A stretch of DNA of 64,000 nt from JAGDVO01 sp964590075 [NCBI: uncultured Aquificales bacterium] (GCA_964590075.1 CAZPXS010000004.1:124001-188000); one strand, 5' to 3'. Shown: positions 21,147 to 30,451, numbered from the stretch's first letter. Numbers and translations are program-made. Notes: generated from the sequence alone by a model not told the origin.

Positions 21147-22103
21147 TTAGATTAAATTGCGGTAGGGCTTGTGGATATCCTCTATCCCTTGAAAGAGCAT
21201 AAATAGTCTATCTAGGCCAATTGCGCTACCTGTGGTAAGACCGAGTTTAGCTATTGAATCGATAAATTCCCGATCTATGTATTTCTCATACTCTATTTGG
21301 TATCTCTTTTTTGCTTCCTTTAACATTCTGGATAGCTGTTTTTCTGGATCTATGTTTTCCGTGTTACCGTTCATAAGTTCAACACCTGCTAGAATAAGTT
21401 CAACCCTCTCAACAAGCCATGGTTTATCATCTTTCTCCTTCGCCATTACGCTAGAAAAGTATGGCCAATCTATGAGAAAAACCGGTACATCTATCCTACT
21501 TATAAACGGCTCAATTTCTTCTACGAAAAATAGCCAGAAATCCTCTTCTTCTATGTCTTTAAGGGATTTGTTCTTTCTTTTCCCTATGAATTCCTCAAGC
21601 GATACAACTTCATAACTATCACCTATGATGGCCCTATTACCCCTATAGGTTACCTCCCTTTTATTGTAAACTATTGACAGGAATTTTAATAGATCCATGG
21701 ATAGCTCTATCAGTTTGAGGTAATTCTCTCCTCTCATGTAGAATTCCACAAGATCAAACTCTATGTTATGTAATTCATCTATAAAGGGTTCCTTTCTAAA
21801 GACCCTTGCTATTTGAAAAATCTTTTTAAGGTTACTACCTGCGAGTATCTTTTTCATGGTAATTTCTGGGGAAATATGGAGAAATAACCTTTGGCCTTTA
21901 AACTCTAATTCAAAGACTTCTATGTTAGGATCGAGCCCTGGGTATTTAGTGATATAAGGAGTATCTATCTCGATAAATCCCTTTTCCCTAAAGAAGCATC
22001 TAACCCTATCTTTAAATATACTCTTATCTATCAGAAGTTGTGTGATATCTTCAGTAACGTTTCTTCTCCTCAGACTCAAGGCAGTATATACATTTTGTTG
22101 CAA
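21147..22103 (-). CDS. epmA: EF-P lysyl-modification enzyme EpmA (PoxA/GenX), class II LysRS-like
   Basis: The product is up to 318 residues and lacks the tRNA-anticodon domain of lysyl-tRNA synthetase. In E. coli EpmA attaches beta-lysine to elongation factor P. Class II motifs are visible: motif 1 at IDTPYITKYPGLDPNIE, motif 2 at FRKEPFIDELHNIEFDLVEFY, and motif 3 at TTGSAIGLDRLFMLF. No epmB or efp lies in this window. The start is uncertain: TTG at 22103 or at 22079 are the only candidates and neither has a good ribosome site; both lie inside the end of the upstream gene, so translational coupling is likely. Confidence 0.85.
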   Translation of the reverse strand: MQQNVYTALSLRRRNVTEDITQLLIDKSIFKDRVRCFFREKGFIEIDTPYITKYPGLDPNIEVFELEFKGQRLFLHISPEITMKKILAGSNLKKIFQIARVFRKEPFIDELHNIEFDLVEFYMRGENYLKLIELSMDLLKFLSIVYNKREVTYRGNRAIIGDSYEVVSLEEFIGKRKNKSLKDIEEEDFWLFFVEEIEPFISRIDVPVFLIDWPYFSSVMAKEKDDKPWLVERVELILAGVELMNGNTENIDPEKQLSRMLKEAKKRYQIEYEKYIDREFIDSIAKLGLTTGSAIGLDRLFMLFQGIEDIHKPYRNLI

Positions 22104-22410
22104 AGGGTTGAGCTAGTAACCTTGCTTCCTCTATCGGTTCACCGCAGGCTTCGCAGTATCCGTATGTTCCTTCCTCGATCCTTCTTAAGGCTTCCTCTAT
22201 CTGCTTTAATCTCGCCGCTTCCATACTTGATAGCACATTTGCTATATTTTCGAGTTCCAGTTGAGTTGCGCTATCGGTTTCATCCCCAACCGCCTGCTTA
22301 TCTCTCAGCCTATCTCTCTCTTCAACTTCATTCTGTAACCTCTTCAATATCTTTATCTTTTCTTCCACGAGCATCTTTTTTATCTTTTCAATAGTCTCCT
22401 TGCTTAGCAC
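22051..22410 (-). CDS. DksA/TraR-type zinc finger protein
   Basis: The product is 119 residues from a GTG at 22410, chosen because a GGGAGGGG site lies just before it; longer in-frame reading to 22437 overlaps cysE more. It has a charged coiled-coil N-terminal part and the C-terminal four-Cys zinc motif CEACGEPI...TKCIYC, the family hallmark. The segment [14 protein letters not shown] resembles the DksA coiled-coil tip containing acidic residues. DksA-type proteins enter the RNA polymerase secondary channel and act with ppGpp. The gene overlaps both neighbours, so cysE, this gene and epmA form one operon. Confidence 0.88.
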   Translation of the reverse strand: MLSKETIEKIKKMLVEEKIKILKRLQNEVEERDRLRDKQAVGDETDSATQLELENIANVLSSMEAARLKQIEEALRRIEEGTYGYCEACGEPIEEARLLAQPFATKCIYCLESEEKKRY

Positions 22411-23179
22411 CTTCCCCTCCCGTTCTTTCTTTTTCAAACTCCTTTAACTTTTTCCTCAATTCCTCAATTTCACTCTTCATGTCACTCATCTCTTTCAGGA
22501 TAGCTTTTATGGCTTCTACCAATGGATCGGGTAAAAGGTGGTGTTCAAGATCAACTCCCATAACGCTCAGTTTCTCCTTCTTGACAACCTTACCCGGTAT
22601 GCCTACAACCGTTGAATTTGGTGGTACTTCCTTAACGACGACGGAATTTGCCCCTATCCTTGAATTTTCTCCAACCGTAAATGGTCCCAAGACTTTAGCT
22701 CCAGCACCGATAACGACGTTTTTCTTTATAGTTGGGTGGCGCTTCTTCTTCTCTAAACTCACCCCTCCCAGAGTCACACCGTGGTATAGCGTCACATTAT
22801 CCTCTATCTCTGCGGTTTCGCCTATAACAACACCCATACCGTGATCTATAAAGAAACCCTTTCCTATCTTTGCACCCGGATGTATTTCTATACCTGTTAA
22901 AAACCTGTTTATATGTGATAGTAACCTTGCTATTAGTTTAAAGTCGTTGATCCACAGAAAATGTGCTATTCTATGTAATATTATGGCATGAAAGCCGGGA
23001 TAGCAAAGGATGACTTCGAGCTTACTTCTCGCCGCCGGATCTCTCTCAAAGACAGCATTAAAGTCCGCTTTAAGAGTTTCCCATGCTCTTTTAAACTTTT
23101 CCCTTATCTCTGATATACCCTTTGCCATAGTGTTCAACCATATATATGAATTTAAATTTATCCTGTCAAGATCATCCAT
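22388..23179 (-). CDS. cysE: Serine O-acetyltransferase
   Basis: The product is up to 263 residues, acetylating serine in cysteine synthesis. [35 protein letters not shown] and the left-handed beta-helix repeats ([31 protein letters not shown]) are diagnostic. The Met at residue 18 (start 23128) fits family N-termini better than the first Met. A charged coiled-coil tail after residue 220 replaces the short tail of short-form enzymes. cysK is not adjacent. Confidence 0.94.
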   Translation of the reverse strand: MDDLDRINLNSYIWLNTMAKGISEIREKFKRAWETLKADFNAVFERDPAARSKLEVILCYPGFHAIILHRIAHFLWINDFKLIARLLSHINRFLTGIEIHPGAKIGKGFFIDHGMGVVIGETAEIEDNVTLYHGVTLGGVSLEKKKRHPTIKKNVVIGAGAKVLGPFTVGENSRIGANSVVVKEVPPNSTVVGIPGKVVKKEKLSVMGVDLEHHLLPDPLVEAIKAILKEMSDMKSEIEELRKKLKEFEKERTGGEGAKQGDY

Positions 23180-23244
23180 ATTGACCTATATATTGTTATT
23201 GATATACTTATCTTAATATCTGTCCTTAGGCGGAGGGGTGCATC

Positions 23245-24183
23245 ATGGTGCTACCGAAGGGAAAGGTTTTATACAAGAATCTTAAAACTAAGTATGTTAA
23301 CGTTGAGGATCTTATTAAGGAGCTAAGGGACGATAGATTCAGCGGTTTCATCTCCGTAGACTTCGACGATGCAAGTGGTAACATCATATTTTCATCCGGT
23401 AATGTGGTGGGAGCTTTTTGCGATTTTCCTTGCGATGATCCTGTTAAGGAACTTATAAGAAGGTCAAAAAGGCCTGGAATTATAAACGTCTATACCTTAC
23501 CCGACGAGATTGTATTAGTTATTTCGAGTGTTTTTGACGGGGAAGTGTTATGGAAGGACCTTCCGTCTTATGTGTTGGATTTTGATAAATTTCTCTCCTA
23601 TTTGGAGGATGTTGGTTTTACCGGAGTTGTTGATTTAGAGAATAAAAAGAAGCTTGTTAAGGCATCCATTTATTACTACGAGGGTGTTAAGGTTGATACC
23701 GTTTTTGAGGATTCTGCCGATGTTTATAGTTCGGATGTTGCGGAGGAGAGGGTAAGGGAGATAATAGGTTTAGCCGATACTTTCGTCTCCGTATTGAGGG
23801 AAAGGAGGGAGAGGGTAGGCTCAAGGGTTTCCATCCCATTAACCTACCAGGATATAAGTAACTTCCTTTCCGAGGTATACAGGAACCTCGTTTTGGCGAT
23901 AGGTGAAAAGGCTGTTAGATTAGCCTTTAGAAAGGTATTTCTTACACTTACAGAAAAGTATCCTTTCCTTGATCCCTTCGATCCTCTTGTGTACTTTAAC
24001 GATAGTGGTATACTTGTTATAGATGACTCTGTGTCTATCTATGATTTAATAGAGGCGATGAAGGAGACTTTTATGCTATTGAGGAACGAACTCGGTGATA
24101 AGAACTACGTTTTGCTGAATACCTATAGTGATTATGTTAATAAGAATGAGGGGATAAGACTTTTTGAGGAGGCCTTCAAGTAG
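23245..24183 (+). CDS. PATAN/DUF4388-like protein of a roadblock-GTPase module
   Basis: The product is 312 residues; the family is uncertain. The N-terminus, with ELRDDRFSGFISVDFDDASG, then GNIIFSSGNVVGAFCDFP, has the 'small domain that reads IxF..G.ivga' look of DUF4388/PATAN domains, and a similar segment recurs at about residues 112-150 (LSYLEDVGFTGVVDLEN...ASIYYYEGVKVDTVFED), suggesting two tandem copies. The C-terminal third is helical. There is no signal peptide or membrane segment. A GGCGGAGGGG site precedes the ATG. It is followed by a roadblock protein and an MglA-like GTPase, the context that most suggests an adaptor or effector role. Confidence 0.65.
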   Translation: MVLPKGKVLYKNLKTKYVNVEDLIKELRDDRFSGFISVDFDDASGNIIFSSGNVVGAFCDFPCDDPVKELIRRSKRPGIINVYTLPDEIVLVISSVFDGEVLWKDLPSYVLDFDKFLSYLEDVGFTGVVDLENKKKLVKASIYYYEGVKVDTVFEDSADVYSSDVAEERVREIIGLADTFVSVLRERRERVGSRVSIPLTYQDISNFLSEVYRNLVLAIGEKAVRLAFRKVFLTLTEKYPFLDPFDPLVYFNDSGILVIDDSVSIYDLIEAMKETFMLLRNELGDKNYVLLNTYSDYVNKNEGIRLFEEAFK

Positions 24184-24203
24184 AATTTTTCTGGGGTAAA
24201 GGG

Positions 24204-24725
24204 ATGATAGTGGATGAGACTATAGTTTCAAGTCTAAAAGAGATACTGGGGGATTTTTTAAAGAAGAGTGAGGCTAAGGCTGTATGTTTCGTAGATGAAG
24301 GTGGTAGACCTATAGTTAGTGTTGTCAGGGATGAACAGGTGGAAAAGAGTATCGTTAAACTTTCGGTTCTTGTAGCAGGAAGCTTCTATGCTTCTAAGAG
24401 TTTGATGGAGAGTCTAAATGCCAACTTGAGTTTTTTTAGTATTGAAGGTGAGGGAGGTCTCACGGTCTTTGTGAGAAATATGTCCGGTAAATTGGTATTT
24501 TCCATACATTCTGGTGATGTTCAATCCGCTATAGTGAAGTTGTATATCAACCAGCTTGTAAAGAGACTTGAAAAGGTGATGGAGGGGGTAGAGGAATTTA
24601 AGCCTCAGGAACAAAGGATATTGGTATCTGATAGTGTAGTATCTCCAAGGGTCGGAAAAAAGAGTGAGTCCGATCCTATAGATGAACTCAGGGAGTTACT
24701 GAAAGGGATAGTTGAGGATAAGTAG
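24204..24725 (+). CDS. Roadblock/LC7-domain protein (MglB-like)
   Basis: The product is 173 residues. The first 125 residues show the roadblock fold pattern: a helix with LKEILGDFLKKSEAKAVCFVDEGGRPI, a helix ending LVAGSFYASKSLMESL, and strands with FFSIEGEGGLTVFVRNMSGK. Roadblock proteins of this kind (MglB) activate GTP hydrolysis by MglA-like GTPases. The C-terminal 45 residues are a charged tail. Its stop overlaps the start of the GTPase gene. Confidence 0.8.
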   Translation: MIVDETIVSSLKEILGDFLKKSEAKAVCFVDEGGRPIVSVVRDEQVEKSIVKLSVLVAGSFYASKSLMESLNANLSFFSIEGEGGLTVFVRNMSGKLVFSIHSGDVQSAIVKLYINQLVKRLEKVMEGVEEFKPQEQRILVSDSVVSPRVGKKSESDPIDELRELLKGIVEDK

Positions 24726-25291
24726 TGATAGTAGACAATTATAATAGAGAGATAAAAGTCAAGATACTATACTGGGGTCCTACTGGTAGTGGTAAGACCA
24801 CTAATTTGCTCCATCTATCTAAGCTTGGTAGGATTGAGCCCACCCTTATGCTTGATAGATCTGGTAGCACGGTCTACTTTGATCTTCTCATCGTAGAGGA
24901 GGAGTGGCGTAACTATAAGATTATCTACACTATATTTGCCAGTTGTGGTCAGGACTACTACGCACCACTGAGGAAACTTATAATGGAAAAGGTAGATTTT
25001 GTCGTTTTTGTTTTGGATTCAAAGAAAGGTCGCCTGGAAGAGAATGTTGCGAGTTTTAATGAGCTCATCTCGCTTGTTGGTAGTGATGTTCCGATTCTGA
25101 TTCAGGCTAACAAAAGGGATCTCGAGGATAAATTATCCCTGGATGAGATAAAGGATGCTATTGGTGATAACTATAGTGTCATTGAGGCCATAGCCATAGA
25201 TGGGGTGGGTGTGAATGAGACCTTCTCCACGGTAAGGGATTCTGTAAAACTCATGTTGTCCACCCTTCTAAAGGGGAGAGATAATCTTTGA
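24725..25291 (+). CDS. MglA-like small Ras-family GTPase
   Basis: The product is 188 residues from a GTG overlapping the last base of the roadblock gene. Walker A is GPTGSGKTT at residues 18-26; the G3 region is ASCGQDYYAPLRKLI where MglA has PGQ; NKRDL at 129-133 is the guanine specificity motif. MglA sets cell polarity and motility in Myxococcus and twitching in Thermus, with its roadblock GAP MglB. Here the same pair is encoded side by side. The typical DxxG Asp is missing, as in other MglA proteins. I see no gliding genes nearby. Confidence 0.85.
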   Translation: MIVDNYNREIKVKILYWGPTGSGKTTNLLHLSKLGRIEPTLMLDRSGSTVYFDLLIVEEEWRNYKIIYTIFASCGQDYYAPLRKLIMEKVDFVVFVLDSKKGRLEENVASFNELISLVGSDVPILIQANKRDLEDKLSLDEIKDAIGDNYSVIEAIAIDGVGVNETFSTVRDSVKLMLSTLLKGRDNL

Positions 25292-25333
25292 ATAACACTA
25301 TTTTATAAAATTTAATTTCGGAGGCTTAGCATA

Positions 25334-25362
25334 TTGACAATGGCTTCTTTATGGAATATAAA
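25334..25362 (+). promoter_or_regulatory. Near-consensus promoter for the porin
   Basis: A perfect TTGACA (25334-25339), a 17-base spacer and TATAAA (25357-25362). It precedes a leader of about 100 bases containing a small open reading frame with a strong ribosome site. High expression of the porin is implied. Confidence 0.8.
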
Positions 25363-25402
25363 TTTTTAAGAGTGCTCAAAATCAAAGTTAAAGGAGGTGG
25401 GA

Positions 25403-25471
25403 GTGGGAGTGTTAGAAATTTGCTTGAAAGAGTTTAAGAAGACAAAAAAGAGTAGGGAGGTGGAAGGATGA
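25403..25471 (+). CDS. Possible leader peptide coupled to the porin
   Basis: A 22-codon frame starts at GTG after a strong AAAGGAGG site (other in-frame GTGs at 25397 and 25409) and stops with a TGA overlapping the porin ATG (ATGA). The peptide is lysine-rich and begins MGVLEICLKEF. The arrangement suggests translational coupling or leader control, but a chance frame is possible because the porin has its own AGGGAGGTGG site. Confidence 0.35.
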   Translation: MGVLEICLKEFKKTKKSREVEG

Positions 25472-27090
25472 GTTGGAAGAGGTGGTTGGTAGGTTTAACG
25501 GTTGGTACCCTATTGGGTGCTAGCGTGGCAAGTGCTGGAGTTTTATCCGTCAAGATCCCCACTCAGAGTGGTATCGAGGTTCAGTTTGGTATGATCCATG
25601 AGTTTAGTGTTAACTACGCTAACGAGTACGATTTTATGAAGGACTATAGGTTTGATAAGACTAATAAGAATGAGTGGGAGACTTTCTTAGCGGATCCCGA
25701 GGGTACGGTAAGGGGAGACTACTGGGCCCATATGGTTTACTTCCCAATTGACTTTGTCAAGAAGGATCAGTGGAAGGTTCATCTACTCATGTCCTATAAG
25801 CAGGGTAGAATGGCAGGTACCACTACTGAACTAAATGTCGATCAGGCTGGTGTAGATAGTGATAGGTGGAGAGTTGAGAGAGCCTACTTTGAGTTCAAAC
25901 TCCCGATAGCTATCTGTGATCTAAATAGCTATATCGGTGTCGGTCATGATGTTTGGGATCTTGACAAGGAAACCGGTGGTTTGATCTATCTCGATGATGA
26001 TCCTGGTATCAGATGGTACGGTAACTACAAGAAGTTCTCCTGGGACTTCAAGTGGGTGAGAAAGGCGGAAAGAACCGACCAGGTTACTTTTGGATTCGAT
26101 AGTAATAGGGAGATATATCTTTTGAAACTTGCCTATGATTTAGCTCCCGAGTTCAAGCCGAGACTCTATCTTGGATGGGATAGGGATGGTGGTAACAATG
26201 GAAATGACACAGGTTTCTTTGGTAAGTATGATTATGGCTATGATATCTATTATGCGGGATTAGGTGCCGTTGGAACCATCGGTCCTGTTATGTATCAGTT
26301 AGAGGGTGTATACCAGGGTGGTAGTGTCCACTATACTGAGAATAGTACTGTTGGCTCTATTAACCCAAGGAGTGTAAAGGCCTGGGCGGCTCTTGCCAAC
26401 TTCCAGATCGATCTTGCAAAATGGGTACCTTCTCTCAATAAGTTCGTGATCGGCCTTGGTGGTCTCTACGCAAGTGGTGACGATGACCCCTATGACAAGG
26501 ACATGAAAGGATTCACCGGTTCCGTTACCGCAACTAGGTTCTTCCCCGCCTGGGAGCTTGGAACTCTTCCAGTACACGGTGCTAACGAGCAGAGAACCTT
26601 AGGTACAACTATATATAGCTGGTTACCCGTTAACCTCGGCGTTGGTCCAAGAATAGGTGGTGTTTTAGGTAGCAATAATGCCTATGGTATCAATCCCGGT
26701 TTGATAGCAGGGGTTCTCTCTATAAACTGGGCTATCACACCGAAGTTGAACGCTAAAGCCCTCGTCAAGTACCTGAGATGGGACGATACCGCTCCAATAG
26801 CTGCTTACTATGTAGCTAAGAGCTATGGTACGATGGATGGTAAGAAAAAGATTAAGAAAAAGATAATAGCAACCTATTATGGTGGTAAATCAATAGATAT
26901 CGATGAGGAGATCGGTTGGGAGGCTGACTTACTCCTTACCTACAAGCTCTACGATGAGGTTACGCTATTTGCCGGTGCAAGTGTCCTCTTCCCAGGTAAC
27001 GGTATAGATGATATCAACGCTATAAGGTTCGGTAAGAGAGATTCCGACGAGGCTTACCACATCCAGGCTGGTGTAAGGTTCCTATTCTAG
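25468..27090 (+). CDS. Outer-membrane beta-barrel porin-like protein
   Basis: The product is 540 residues with a clear signal peptide (basic MSWKRW, hydrophobic LVGLTVGTLLGASV, cleavage after ASA). The mature part has alternating-hydrophobic strands rich in aromatic residues, no further membrane helices, and ends with the beta-barrel signature AYHIQAGVRFLF, with a C-terminal Phe as expected for BamA recognition. Some large extracellular-type loops are rich in Asp/Gly. The substrate is unknown. It has a strong promoter and a strong downstream terminator, as for an abundant protein. It resembles uncharacterised porins of Aquificota and sulfate-reducing thermophiles. Confidence 0.8.
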   Translation: MSWKRWLVGLTVGTLLGASVASAGVLSVKIPTQSGIEVQFGMIHEFSVNYANEYDFMKDYRFDKTNKNEWETFLADPEGTVRGDYWAHMVYFPIDFVKKDQWKVHLLMSYKQGRMAGTTTELNVDQAGVDSDRWRVERAYFEFKLPIAICDLNSYIGVGHDVWDLDKETGGLIYLDDDPGIRWYGNYKKFSWDFKWVRKAERTDQVTFGFDSNREIYLLKLAYDLAPEFKPRLYLGWDRDGGNNGNDTGFFGKYDYGYDIYYAGLGAVGTIGPVMYQLEGVYQGGSVHYTENSTVGSINPRSVKAWAALANFQIDLAKWVPSLNKFVIGLGGLYASGDDDPYDKDMKGFTGSVTATRFFPAWELGTLPVHGANEQRTLGTTIYSWLPVNLGVGPRIGGVLGSNNAYGINPGLIAGVLSINWAITPKLNAKALVKYLRWDDTAPIAAYYVAKSYGTMDGKKKIKKKIIATYYGGKSIDIDEEIGWEADLLLTYKLYDEVTLFAGASVLFPGNGIDDINAIRFGKRDSDEAYHIQAGVRFLF

Positions 27091-27107
27091 TAAAAAAAAA
27101 AAATCAA

Positions 27108-27145
27108 GGGGGTATCCCGATCCGGGATACCCCCTTTTATTTTTT
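27108..27145. terminator. Bidirectional intrinsic terminator between porin and rlmD
   Basis: A 12-base perfect stem (GGGGGTATCCCG / CGGGATACCCCC) with a 3-base loop spans 27108-27134. A T-rich tract follows on the plus strand and an A-rich tract (27092-27103) precedes it, so it can end transcription from both convergent genes. Confidence 0.92.
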
Positions 27146-27149
27146 GATA

Positions 27150-28376
27150 CTATCTTTCAAGTAGGGTAACCGATTCAATGTGGTATGTCTGGGGAAACAT
27201 ATCTATAAGCCAAATTTTTTTCAATCTGTAACCTAGTTTAGCTATGTCCCTACTTAGTGTGGATGGGTTACAGGAAACATATATAATCCTATGAGGAGCC
27301 AAATCCTTTAACCCTTTTATTACCCTTTCCGTTAATCCAACCCTTGGTGGATCAACGATAACCACATCGAACCCCCGAGAATCCCTATTCTCTATGAACT
27401 CCTCAACATCTCTATTTATAACCTCTACGTTATCGCCCTTCACATCCTCCAGCATCCTTACCGCCCTTTTATCTATCTCCACGGCAACTATGCTTTTTGC
27501 CTTCTTCGAAAGAGGAACGGTGAATGTGCCACTACCCGCGAAGAGTTCAAGGACTCTTGTTCCCTCATCGACAAGATCTAATACTATCCTAACGAGATCC
27601 TCCGTTAGATATAGATTCGACTGGAAGAAGGAAAAATAATCGTACCTTACCTCACTATCCATAATACTATCCCTGAGGTAACTCTTACCCAGGGTGCTAT
27701 ACTTACCAGGGTAGAATATCCTTAGACCTACCTTTACCTTTAGTTCCTCCTCAAGTTGATGGAATATATCGTGTATCTCCCTTATCTTATCCATCGCCCT
27801 TATACCAACTATAACCCAGTCTTTTCTATTTGACTCCCCTAGAAAGATTTCCTTTCCCTTCTTAAGTACACTCCTATAGGAGTATAGTACTAGTAACGCC
27901 TTCTCCAGATTCTCCGTTAGTATCCTACATCTTCCTATAGGTACTAGCTTCTCACTTTTTGCCATCCTGAAACCTATTACCCTATTTTCCACAAATAGCT
28001 TAGCCCTTCTTCTATACCTTACCTCCGGTCCTGTTATAACACCTTCAAATTCTACGTCTTCCTTTAGGTTTCTTACCAGTTCCCTCTTTACTATCCTTAT
28101 CTTTTCCTCCACCTGGATTTTGTAATCTACACATAAGAACTGACACCCACCACACCTGCCAAAGACCTCACATTCAGGATCTATTCTGTATGGCGATCCC
28201 TCTATTATCTCCACTATTTCACCAAAGGCGTACTGATTCTTCTCATCAACGATTTTAATCCTCAACCTATCCCTAGGTGCCGAAAGTGGTACGAAAACTA
28301 CCTTACCGTTACTCAACCTACCATAACCGTATCCACCATAGGCCAAACCCTCTATCTCTACGATCTCTTCCATCAT
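27150..28376 (-). CDS. rlmD: 23S rRNA (uracil-C5)-methyltransferase, RlmD/RumA type
   Basis: The product is 408 residues. An N-terminal TRAM-like barrel (GLAYGGYGYGRL, VFVPLSAPRDRLRI) precedes a four-Cys iron-sulfur motif (CEVFGRCGGCQFLC). The SAM-binding motif LELFAGSGTFTVPL, DPPRVGL and the catalytic Cys in VSCNPSTLSRD mark the TrmA/RlmD/RlmC family of m5U methyltransferases. RlmD versus RlmC cannot be told apart safely. The start overlaps the stop of the upstream lipoprotein gene by 4 bases. Confidence 0.88.
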   Translation of the reverse strand: MMEEIVEIEGLAYGGYGYGRLSNGKVVFVPLSAPRDRLRIKIVDEKNQYAFGEIVEIIEGSPYRIDPECEVFGRCGGCQFLCVDYKIQVEEKIRIVKRELVRNLKEDVEFEGVITGPEVRYRRRAKLFVENRVIGFRMAKSEKLVPIGRCRILTENLEKALLVLYSYRSVLKKGKEIFLGESNRKDWVIVGIRAMDKIREIHDIFHQLEEELKVKVGLRIFYPGKYSTLGKSYLRDSIMDSEVRYDYFSFFQSNLYLTEDLVRIVLDLVDEGTRVLELFAGSGTFTVPLSKKAKSIVAVEIDKRAVRMLEDVKGDNVEVINRDVEEFIENRDSRGFDVVIVDPPRVGLTERVIKGLKDLAPHRIIYVSCNPSTLSRDIAKLGYRLKKIWLIDMFPQTYHIESVTLLER

Positions 28377-28681
28377 TCGAGCTTTAACTCCTTCTCCTTC
28401 CTACCTATGTATATAGCAGTATCCAGAAAATCCTTTATTTTACTGATCATACTCTTACACTCCTTACTTTTTGTGTTATCCGCACATACCACATAGGCAT
28501 CACTATACATCTCCTCAAAGGCTCTCATGAAGTCTGGATTTGTGTCCTCTATGTTATGACTCCTTGCTATCTCCATCATCCTGTCAAGTTCCGTCTGGTA
28601 CTCGTTCTTCGTTGTCAATGCACAGCCTGTAAAAAAAGCAGTGGATAAAATCGCAATTAATGTAATCACCCTTTTCTTCAT
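28373..28681 (-). CDS. Small lipoprotein, function unknown
   Basis: The product is 102 residues. The N-terminus has a basic KKR, a hydrophobic stretch and a lipobox at FTGC, making Cys 20 the predicted lipidated residue. The mature part is short, charged, probably helical, and holds two further cysteines near CADNTKSKEC, which might form a disulfide. No family is recognised. It lies between aspS and rlmD with 3-4-base spacing on the same strand. Confidence 0.72.
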   Translation of the reverse strand: MKKRVITLIAILSTAFFTGCALTTKNEYQTELDRMMEIARSHNIEDTNPDFMRAFEEMYSDAYVVCADNTKSKECKSMISKIKDFLDTAIYIGRKEKELKLE

Positions 28682-28684
28682 ATC

Positions 28685-30451
28685 CTACCTCTTGGGAGCT
28701 ATAACCTGTATGAATAGTTCCTTGAGCTGTTTTTCGCTAACCTCGCTAGGAGCCTGAGTCATAAGACATATACCCTTTTGGGTTTTTGGGAAGGCTATAA
28801 CATCTCTTATGGATGTGGACTTTGTGATTATAGCCATTATTCTATCAAACCCGAGAGCCAACCCGCCGTGTGGAGGTGCCCCGTATTGGAGAGCCTCTAG
28901 TAAAAATCCAAACTTAAGTTTCGCCTCCTCATCACCTATACCGAGAAGTCCAAATATCTTTTTCTGTATATCCTCTCTATGTATTCTGATACTACCACCT
29001 CCTATCTCTACACCGTTTAGAACAACATCGTAAGCCTTGGCCTTAACCTTCAATGGATCGGTATCGAGTAGTGGTATATCTTCATCCTTAGGTGAGGTGA
29101 ATGGATGGTGTACAGCAACGTACCTCTTTTCCTCCTCATCCCAGTCGAGTAATGGAAAATCAACAACCCACAGGAATTCGTATCTATCATCATCGATAGC
29201 GTTATACTTCCTGGCAAGCTCAACCCTCAGATTCCCGAGAATCTCGCAGGCCTTTTCCCATTTATCGGCAACTATAAACAGGGTGTCGCCATCCTTTGCC
29301 TCTGTAGCCTCAATTATGGCTTTTATCTCCCCTTCCCTTAAATACTTGGCTACGGGTGAATTTATGGTCCCCTCTGTAACCCTCATCCATATGAGCCCCT
29401 TTGCTCCGAGGTTTGATGCGAGACTTACCGTATCATCCAAATCCTTCCTCGAGAATTTTATATCGCCATCGACCTTTAGTGCCTTTATAGTGTCACCCTT
29501 TAGGATAGCCTCTTTTAAAACTTTAAATTCGGTACCTTCTAAGGCACTGTTTAATGTGTATAACCTCCAGGGTATCCTTAGGTCTGGCTTATCGGAACCG
29601 TACATATCCATAGCGGTCTCGTAGGATATCCTTTTAAAGGGAGTTTCTATTTCAACATCTATGACTTTAAATATGGCCTTTAGGATACCTTCGGTTACCT
29701 CCATGACATCCTCTCTTTCCACAAAGGCCATCTCGAGATCTATCTGGGTAAACTCCGGTTGCCTATCCGCCCTTAGATCCTCATCCCTAAAGCATTTCAC
29801 TATCTGGAAGTATCTATCGAAACCACTTATCATGTATATCTGTTTGAATAGTTGTGGCGACTGGGGTAGTGCGTAGAACTTACCGGGATTTAATCTGCTC
29901 GGTACCAGAAAGTCCCTCGCACCCTCCGGTGTCGATTTGGTCAAAAATGGGGTTTCAAGCTCTATGAAACCTATGCTATCGAGATACCTTCTCACCGCCT
30001 GAGCCGCCCTATGTCTCAGTATCAGCTTTCTCTGCATCTCCGGTCTTCTCAAATCCAAAAATCTGTACCTCAACCTCACATCTTCGCTTACATCTATATC
30101 GTCCTCTATCTTAAAGGGCGTTGGTAGAGACCTATTCAGTATCTCTATCTCGCTGGCTAAAACTTCTACATTTCCGGTTTTAAGCTTGGGATTCTCCGTA
30201 CCTTCCGGTCTTTTCCTCACCGTCCCCTTTATCATTAGCACATACTCACTCTTTACCTCCTTTGCTATTTCGAAGGTTTTCTTGGGTACCTCGGCGGGAT
30301 CGAATACAACCTGAACTATACCCTCCCTGTCCCTCAGATCTATAAATATCAGTCCTCCGTGATCCCTCGTTCTATGTGCCCATCCCTCGAGTGTAACCTC
30401 TTTCCCTATGAATTCTTCTGTAACCTCACCACAGTAGCATGTTCTTCTCAT
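28685..30451 (-). CDS. aspS: Aspartyl-tRNA synthetase, bacterial type
   Basis: The product is 588 residues. The N-terminal OB-fold begins with GWAHRTRDHGGLIFIDLRDR. The class II catalytic domain contains FLDLRRPEMQ, CFRDEDLRADRQPEFTQID and motif 3 GLALGFDRIMAI. The long insertion (GAD domain, about residues 285-420) is typical of bacterial AspRS. Whether it is discriminating or also charges tRNA-Asn cannot be settled without gatCAB data. It overlaps the hisS stop by 4 bases. Confidence 0.97.
   Translation of the reverse strand: MRRTCYCGEVTEEFIGKEVTLEGWAHRTRDHGGLIFIDLRDREGIVQVVFDPAEVPKKTFEIAKEVKSEYVLMIKGTVRKRPEGTENPKLKTGNVEVLASEIEILNRSLPTPFKIEDDIDVSEDVRLRYRFLDLRRPEMQRKLILRHRAAQAVRRYLDSIGFIELETPFLTKSTPEGARDFLVPSRLNPGKFYALPQSPQLFKQIYMISGFDRYFQIVKCFRDEDLRADRQPEFTQIDLEMAFVEREDVMEVTEGILKAIFKVIDVEIETPFKRISYETAMDMYGSDKPDLRIPWRLYTLNSALEGTEFKVLKEAILKGDTIKALKVDGDIKFSRKDLDDTVSLASNLGAKGLIWMRVTEGTINSPVAKYLREGEIKAIIEATEAKDGDTLFIVADKWEKACEILGNLRVELARKYNAIDDDRYEFLWVVDFPLLDWDEEEKRYVAVHHPFTSPKDEDIPLLDTDPLKVKAKAYDVVLNGVEIGGGSIRIHREDIQKKIFGLLGIGDEEAKLKFGFLLEALQYGAPPHGGLALGFDRIMAIITKSTSIRDVIAFPKTQKGICLMTQAPSEVSEKQLKELFIQVIAPKR

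Noticed and set aside
21232-21615. 127-codon frame on the plus strand opposite epmA
   Set aside because: Antisense to a gene with clear class II synthetase motifs; no supported start.
29037-29624. 195-codon frame on the plus strand opposite aspS
   Set aside because: Antisense shadow of a conserved synthetase; low-complexity Ser/Phe composition and no ribosome site.
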